Shown one piece after another: positions 59,694 through 64,000 of a DNA stretch of 64,000 nucleotides. The position numbers and the translations under genes are program-made. Source of the DNA: Leadbetterella sp. (GTDB lineage Bacteria > Bacteroidota > Bacteroidia > Cytophagales > Spirosomataceae); NCBI GenBank assembly GCA_019638185.1, contig JAHBUH010000021.1, positions 19,731 through 83,730 of the forward strand, given 5' to 3'. The first letter of the stretch is position 1. Each line of letters starts with the position of its first letter. The notes under the pieces are model-generated. The model had not been told where the DNA came from. It made no database searches and saw only the letters and a list, made by a program, of their open reading frames with translations.

Positions 59694-62600
59694 ATGAAAA
59701 TACTTATATCGTTTCTGTTTTTCCTCACTTTATCAGGCAATGCCACCGCCCAATTTACGGTAAACGCCAGGGTAATTTCTAAAACCGACGGAAAGCCCCT
59801 GGAAGGGGTAATAGTGACCCCAAAAAATAGCCGTATGGCTGCGCAAACCAATAAGGAGGGGTTAATTTCTTTAGCTATAAAGGCTGAAAGTGCCATTCTC
59901 CATTTTACCCTCCTGGGATATAAACCCCAGGTTATTTCCGTAAGCTTACCCTATACCAGGGAATTACTGATAGAAATGGAGGAAGATGCATACCAGTTAC
60001 AGGCTGTAGAGATTGTAGCTACCGGTTATCAGAAATTACCCCGGGAACGGGCCACCGGTTCTTTCGCCACGGTAGATAAAGATCTCTTTAACCAGCAGGT
60101 AGGCACTGATATTCTGTCCCGCTTGCCGGCCATAGCCAATGCCGTAATGATTGATAACGGAACCTCGAATAAAGGCCAGATGATGGTGAGGGGGTTAAGT
60201 ACTATTAATGGCCCCAAGAGCCCTTTGGTGATTGTGGATAACTTCCCCTATGAAGGAGATATCACTAATATCAATCCCAATATAGTAGAAAATATCACCA
60301 TTCTGAAAGACGCAGCGGCTTCCAGTATATGGGGAGCAAGAGCTGCTAACGGGGTAATTGTTATAACCACTACCAATGCCCGTCTAAATCAGCCTGTACA
60401 GGTAGATTTCAATTCTAATTTCAGCATAAGCAGTCCGCCGGACCTAGGTTATATTCCACAAATGTCTTCTTCCGACTTTATTGACGTGGAAACCGAACTG
60501 TTTAAGAGAAATTTCTACAACAGCAATATCAATTCCGCCAGCAAACCCGCGCTTAGTCCGGTGGTGGATATCCTCAATAAAGAAAGAACCGGGGCATTAA
60601 CCAAAGAAGAGGCAGAACGCCAGATCAATTCATTAAGAAACATTGATGTAAGAAATGATTTTCGTCAATATATGTATATGCCTGCCATCAAACAGCAATA
60701 TTTTGTAAATGCACAGGGAGGGAGTCAAAAGCATTTCTGGACATCCGGTGTAGGGTACGATAGAAACAGGGAACACCTGGGGGAAACTTACCACCGGATC
60801 AATATCCGCTTTCAAAACACGTATCGCCCTTTTACCCGGCTATCACTTGGAACAGGGCTTTATTATACACAAACACAAAATCAATCGGGAAGGATTGGCT
60901 ATAGTGACTTAGCGGCAGGTAAAGGCCCGATCCCCTATACGCAAATGGCAGATGAAAAGGGGAACCCTTTGCCCGTTCCCCAAAGCCTGAATCAATCCTA
61001 CCTGAACAGTTTAAATTACGAAAAACTACTGGATTGGAATTATTACCCTTTAACCGACTGGCAGCATAACCGTACTACCTCTAACGCCACCGCTATATTA
61101 GCTACAGCTATCCTTAATTACCAGGTTTTAAAGAAGCTGAATATCTCCGTAAATTACCTGTACGAACGCCAGGTAAATTTAAACACTACATTAGCGGACC
61201 TGGACAGTTACCTGACCAGAAACTATATCAACACTTTTACCCGGATAGAAAATGATGTAGCAGTATATGCCGTACCGAGAGGAGCTACGCTGGACAAAAA
61301 AAGTAGTTTACTTCAGTCCAATAATGTTCGGGGGCAGCTGGACTACGAAAATACGTTCGGAAAACACAACGTCAATTTCCTGGTTGGCATAGAAGCCCGT
61401 TCAAAGCTGGTTCAAAGTAATAGTAACCGGTATTATGGTTTTAACCCGGATAATTACACCCTGGGCCAGGTAGACTTCGTGAACAGTTATCGTACTTTCG
61501 TAACAGGCAGTTCTTCATTTATTAGTAATCTCCAGGATATAGGAGAGACAAGTACCCGTTTTCTTTCCCAGTTTGGTAATGCAGCCTATACCTATGCCAA
61601 CAGATACACGCTCTCTGCCAGTATACGAAGAGATGCCAGTAACTTATTTGGTTTAAAAACCAATCAACAATGGAACCCCCTATGGTCGGCGGGGGCAAGT
61701 TGGAAAATCTCCAATGAAAATTTCTACAAGGTACAGTTCATGCCTTACCTCAATGTACGGATGACTTACGGACTCAGCGGTAACGTAGACCCTGCGATGG
61801 TAGCGGTCAATACGATTCGCTATTTTGCTACACCATCCTCATCCACTAACCTCCCTTATGCTAATTTCAGCAACTACTATAACCCACTATTACGATGGGA
61901 AACCTCGCAGATGATTAACGTAGCTACTGATTTTCAATTTAAGAATAAACGCCTTTCAGGCACAATAGAGTATTATCAAAAATTAGGGAAGAACCTCTTT
62001 GGTGCATCACCGACTGACTTAACCACCGGCGTTCCCAGCGATATTTTAAGAAATGTAGCCAGTATGAAAGGCCGGGGCTGGGATGTAGAACTAAAGAGTA
62101 TAAATATAGACCGCGCAATTCAATGGAGAACGATTGTGAATTTTAATATCTATAATGATCAGATCAGGGAGTACCTGCTGACAAGAACAACGGCTAACCA
62201 ATATACTCTCTCCGCCGTTCCTATTTCCAACGTTCCCGGATCACCGGTATACACCATCTATGCCTTCAAGTGGGGAGGCCTGAATCCCGCTACCGGGGAG
62301 GCACAAGGCTATTTAAATGGTGAACTAAGTAAAGACTACAACAACATTACCGGCAGCGGAACACGAGTCAGTGACCTGATAAGTTTCGGCTCAGCCATTC
62401 CTACCAAATCGGGCTCTGTGATAAATGCGTTTTCATATCAAAAGGTAAGCCTCCAGGTAGGGATTACCTATAAGCTGGGATATTGGTTCAGACGTAGTTC
62501 CATTAATTACAATAACTTATTTAACAGTTGGAGAGGTCACAGTGACTATAGTTTACGCTGGCAGAAACCAGGCGATGAGCTAACCACCAATGTACCGGCC

Positions 62601-62888
62601 ATTTTTTACACCACAAATTCGGCACGGGAACAGTTCTATGCGGGATCCGAGGTATTGGTAGAAAAAGGAGATCATGTCCGCCTGCAGTTTGTAAATCTGG
62701 CCTTTGATCTGGATACGAAAAAAGTAACCGGGAAATATCTTAAGAATGCGCAAATCTATGTAAACGTCAGTAATCTGGGAATTATCTGGAAAGCTACCCG
62801 GGCTAACATAGACCCCGATTTCAATGGCTCGTTAGGCAAAACCACCACTCCCCCCAATTTTGCATTAGGTTTCCGTACTAAATTATAA
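59694..62888 (+). CDS. SusC/RagA-family TonB-linked outer-membrane protein
   Basis: 1064 residues. Signal peptide (MKILISFLFFLTLSGNATAQ), an N-terminal carboxypeptidase-like regulatory domain (VNARVISKTDGKPLEGVIV...LLGYKPQVISV), then the plug with ATGYQKLPRERATGSFATV, MVRGLSTINGPKSPLVIVDNFPY and ILKDAAASSIWGARAANGVIVITT, and a long beta-barrel ending in a strand LGFRTKL. It is the active outer-membrane importer of the SusCD pair; cargo is likely a glycan or peptide that cannot be specified. It is followed 6 bp later by the SusD gene. Confidence 0.94.
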   Translation: MKILISFLFFLTLSGNATAQFTVNARVISKTDGKPLEGVIVTPKNSRMAAQTNKEGLISLAIKAESAILHFTLLGYKPQVISVSLPYTRELLIEMEEDAYQLQAVEIVATGYQKLPRERATGSFATVDKDLFNQQVGTDILSRLPAIANAVMIDNGTSNKGQMMVRGLSTINGPKSPLVIVDNFPYEGDITNINPNIVENITILKDAAASSIWGARAANGVIVITTTNARLNQPVQVDFNSNFSISSPPDLGYIPQMSSSDFIDVETELFKRNFYNSNINSASKPALSPVVDILNKERTGALTKEEAERQINSLRNIDVRNDFRQYMYMPAIKQQYFVNAQGGSQKHFWTSGVGYDRNREHLGETYHRINIRFQNTYRPFTRLSLGTGLYYTQTQNQSGRIGYSDLAAGKGPIPYTQMADEKGNPLPVPQSLNQSYLNSLNYEKLLDWNYYPLTDWQHNRTTSNATAILATAILNYQVLKKLNISVNYLYERQVNLNTTLADLDSYLTRNYINTFTRIENDVAVYAVPRGATLDKKSSLLQSNNVRGQLDYENTFGKHNVNFLVGIEARSKLVQSNSNRYYGFNPDNYTLGQVDFVNSYRTFVTGSSSFISNLQDIGETSTRFLSQFGNAAYTYANRYTLSASIRRDASNLFGLKTNQQWNPLWSAGASWKISNENFYKVQFMPYLNVRMTYGLSGNVDPAMVAVNTIRYFATPSSSTNLPYANFSNYYNPLLRWETSQMINVATDFQFKNKRLSGTIEYYQKLGKNLFGASPTDLTTGVPSDILRNVASMKGRGWDVELKSINIDRAIQWRTIVNFNIYNDQIREYLLTRTTANQYTLSAVPISNVPGSPVYTIYAFKWGGLNPATGEAQGYLNGELSKDYNNITGSGTRVSDLISFGSAIPTKSGSVINAFSYQKVSLQVGITYKLGYWFRRSSINYNNLFNSWRGHSDYSLRWQKPGDELTTNVPAIFYTTNSAREQFYAGSEVLVEKGDHVRLQFVNLAFDLDTKKVTGKYLKNAQIYVNVSNLGIIWKATRANIDPDFNGSLGKTTTPPNFALGFRTKL

Positions 62889-62894
62889 TACATT

Positions 62895-64000
62895 ATGAAA
62901 AATAGAATCAACCTATTCGTTTTAAGCATTCTCGGAGCTGTTTTTCTTACGGGATGCGAAGATTTTCTGAATGAAAAATCCGATAAAAAATTAGCGATTC
63001 CTACTACCCTGGCTGACTATCAGGCATTACTGAATTACGGCGATGTATCAGCTAACTACTGTACAGCAGGCGAGGTAAGTTCAGATGATTTTTACGTAAC
63101 TGATGCTAACCTGAATTCTCTGAATTATCCACAGAATAAGAGATTGTATAGCTGGCTACCGGAATATATAAGTATGCCCTATAGTTCCGGCTATAATGAG
63201 TGGTTTAACTGTTATAAGATCATATTTGTCTGTAACACCGTGCTGGATGGAATTGAGAAAAACGGCACTTTCGGAGCGGAGGCCAATAACTTGAAAGGCC
63301 AGGCTCTGGCTATAAGGGCTTTCCGGCTTCTAGACGGAGCGCAGGTATGGGCTCCTGCCTATAATGAACAAACAGCAAACACAGATTTGGGAATGGTAGT
63401 AAGGCTGAATCCGGATATGACTCTCCCATCAGTCCGGAGTTCGGTAAAACAAACCTATGAACAGATTATTTCTGATCTTACGGCGGCCATTCCCTTACTT
63501 CCTGACGTTCAACCCGGCCCCACCCTTCCCACCAAGGCGGCCGCTTATGGTATCCTTGCCAGAACCTATCTTTTTATGGGGGAGTATGAAAAAGCACTGC
63601 TCAATGCCCGGGAAGCGATCACCAGGAAAAACAACCTCATTGATTTTAACGGTTTAGACCCTAACGCCAGCATGCCTATTCCCTTCACAAAAACAGCAAG
63701 TGAAGAGCTGATTTTCAGGACAATATTTTCCTCAGAGATATTAAGGCAACCTATGGCAAAGATTTCGGAGGCATTGTATGGACTCTACCAGGAAAATGAC
63801 CTGAGAAAACAAATATATTTCGGAAAAAATGCAGATAAGTCCTATTACTTCAGAGCTACCCATACAAACAGCCTGTCAAGTTTGCCCCGCGGAATCACCA
63901 CCGCTGAATTATTCCTGATTATTGCAGAAAGTAGTGCACGTTTAAACAAAATGTCTGAGGCTGCTGAAGCTTTAAATCAGTTAGGAATTAAAGGAGGGAT
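62895..64000 (+). CDS. SusD/RagB-family lipoprotein, partial (runs off the window)
   Basis: Starts ATG at 62895, 6 bp after the susC stop; 368 complete codons are visible and the frame is open at the window end. The signal peptide carries a lipobox (AVFLTGC, lipidated Cys21). SusD features: early EDFLNEKSDKKLA, the helical TPR block with GQALAIRAFRLLDGAQVWAPAYN and ILARTYLFMGEYEKALLNAREAI, and the AELFLIIAESSARL helix. It caps the SusC barrel as the cargo-binding lid. The C-terminal third is beyond the window. The downstream genes of the locus are unseen. Confidence 0.92.
   Translation, partial: MKNRINLFVLSILGAVFLTGCEDFLNEKSDKKLAIPTTLADYQALLNYGDVSANYCTAGEVSSDDFYVTDANLNSLNYPQNKRLYSWLPEYISMPYSSGYNEWFNCYKIIFVCNTVLDGIEKNGTFGAEANNLKGQALAIRAFRLLDGAQVWAPAYNEQTANTDLGMVVRLNPDMTLPSVRSSVKQTYEQIISDLTAAIPLLPDVQPGPTLPTKAAAYGILARTYLFMGEYEKALLNAREAITRKNNLIDFNGLDPNASMPIPFTKTASEELIFRTIFSSEILRQPMAKISEALYGLYQENDLRKQIYFGKNADKSYYFRATHTNSLSSLPRGITTAELFLIIAESSARLNKMSEAAEALNQLGIKGG

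Noticed and set aside
63457-63657. A 66-residue plus-strand frame near the end of the window.
   Set aside because: It lies inside the open SusD frame that begins at 62895 and has no features of its own.

Overview
The window is chromosomal DNA of a member of the Bacteroidota, most likely a Chitinophagales/Cytophagales-type environmental bacterium. The evidence is a SusC/SusD pair, C-terminal type IX secretion (T9SS) sorting domains, DUF2851 and GWxTD proteins, type 2 PyrF, several promoters with the Bacteroidota -7 box TAnnTTTG, and weak or absent Shine-Dalgarno sequences. I cannot name a genus from sequence alone. No rRNA, tRNA, CRISPR array or intact insertion sequence was seen. Coding density is high and no gene-free gap exceeds about 280 bp.

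Layout. 0.1-2.7 kb (minus): an Anbu-type proteasome-like peptidase with a transglutaminase and an alpha-E protein. 2.9-4.8 kb: upp and an MFS transporter. 4.9-9.5 kb: a membrane fatty-acid hydroxylase, a secreted FN3/T9SS protein and a thioredoxin-like lipoprotein. 9.5-13.2 kb (minus): a PD40 propeller protein, then a cluster of an alpha/beta-hydrolase-like protein that lacks its catalytic residues, an ECF sigma factor and a four-helix membrane protein. 13.4-19.8 kb: a giant secreted Ig-like protein of about 2130 residues. 19.8-29.9 kb: housekeeping genes (rmlC, pyrF, DUF2851, cca, M1 peptidase, a P-loop kinase, HerA-like ATPase, gltA) plus a 57-residue lysine-rich exported peptide.

30.0-33.2 kb (minus): a five-gene module of LolD-like ATPase, FtsX-like permease with a His-rich extracytoplasmic stretch, DUF3299-like CxxC protein, outer-membrane barrel and LytTR regulator; this looks like a metal-linked envelope system. 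33.3-38.9 kb: 1-Cys peroxiredoxin, CvfB, three tandem paralogous thioredoxin-fold envelope proteins and an ArsC/Spx-family protein. 39-47.8 kb: GT39-type glycosyltransferase, a GMC oxidoreductase with its subunit-3 partner, an FMN glutamate-synthase-like protein, RlmB, a GWxTD lipoprotein and a group III truncated haemoglobin. 47.8-57.0 kb: ABC-F protein, lipoprotein, serine hydrolase, then the run mutL - rhomboid - rhomboid-like - dxs.

57.0-64.0 kb: a divergent phage-type switch (XRE/S24-like repressor lacking the S24 serine, and a 71-residue protein) separated by AT-rich repeated operators. It is followed by an AT-richer stretch with a TlpA thioredoxin fused to a DUF3738/TIGR03435-like domain, a SusC and the start of a SusD that runs off the window. 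This end looks accessory compared with the GC-richer core to its left. Recurring themes are extracytoplasmic thiol chemistry (five CxxC thioredoxin-fold proteins) and several apparent pseudoenzymes (hydrolase, rhomboid, S24 repressor).
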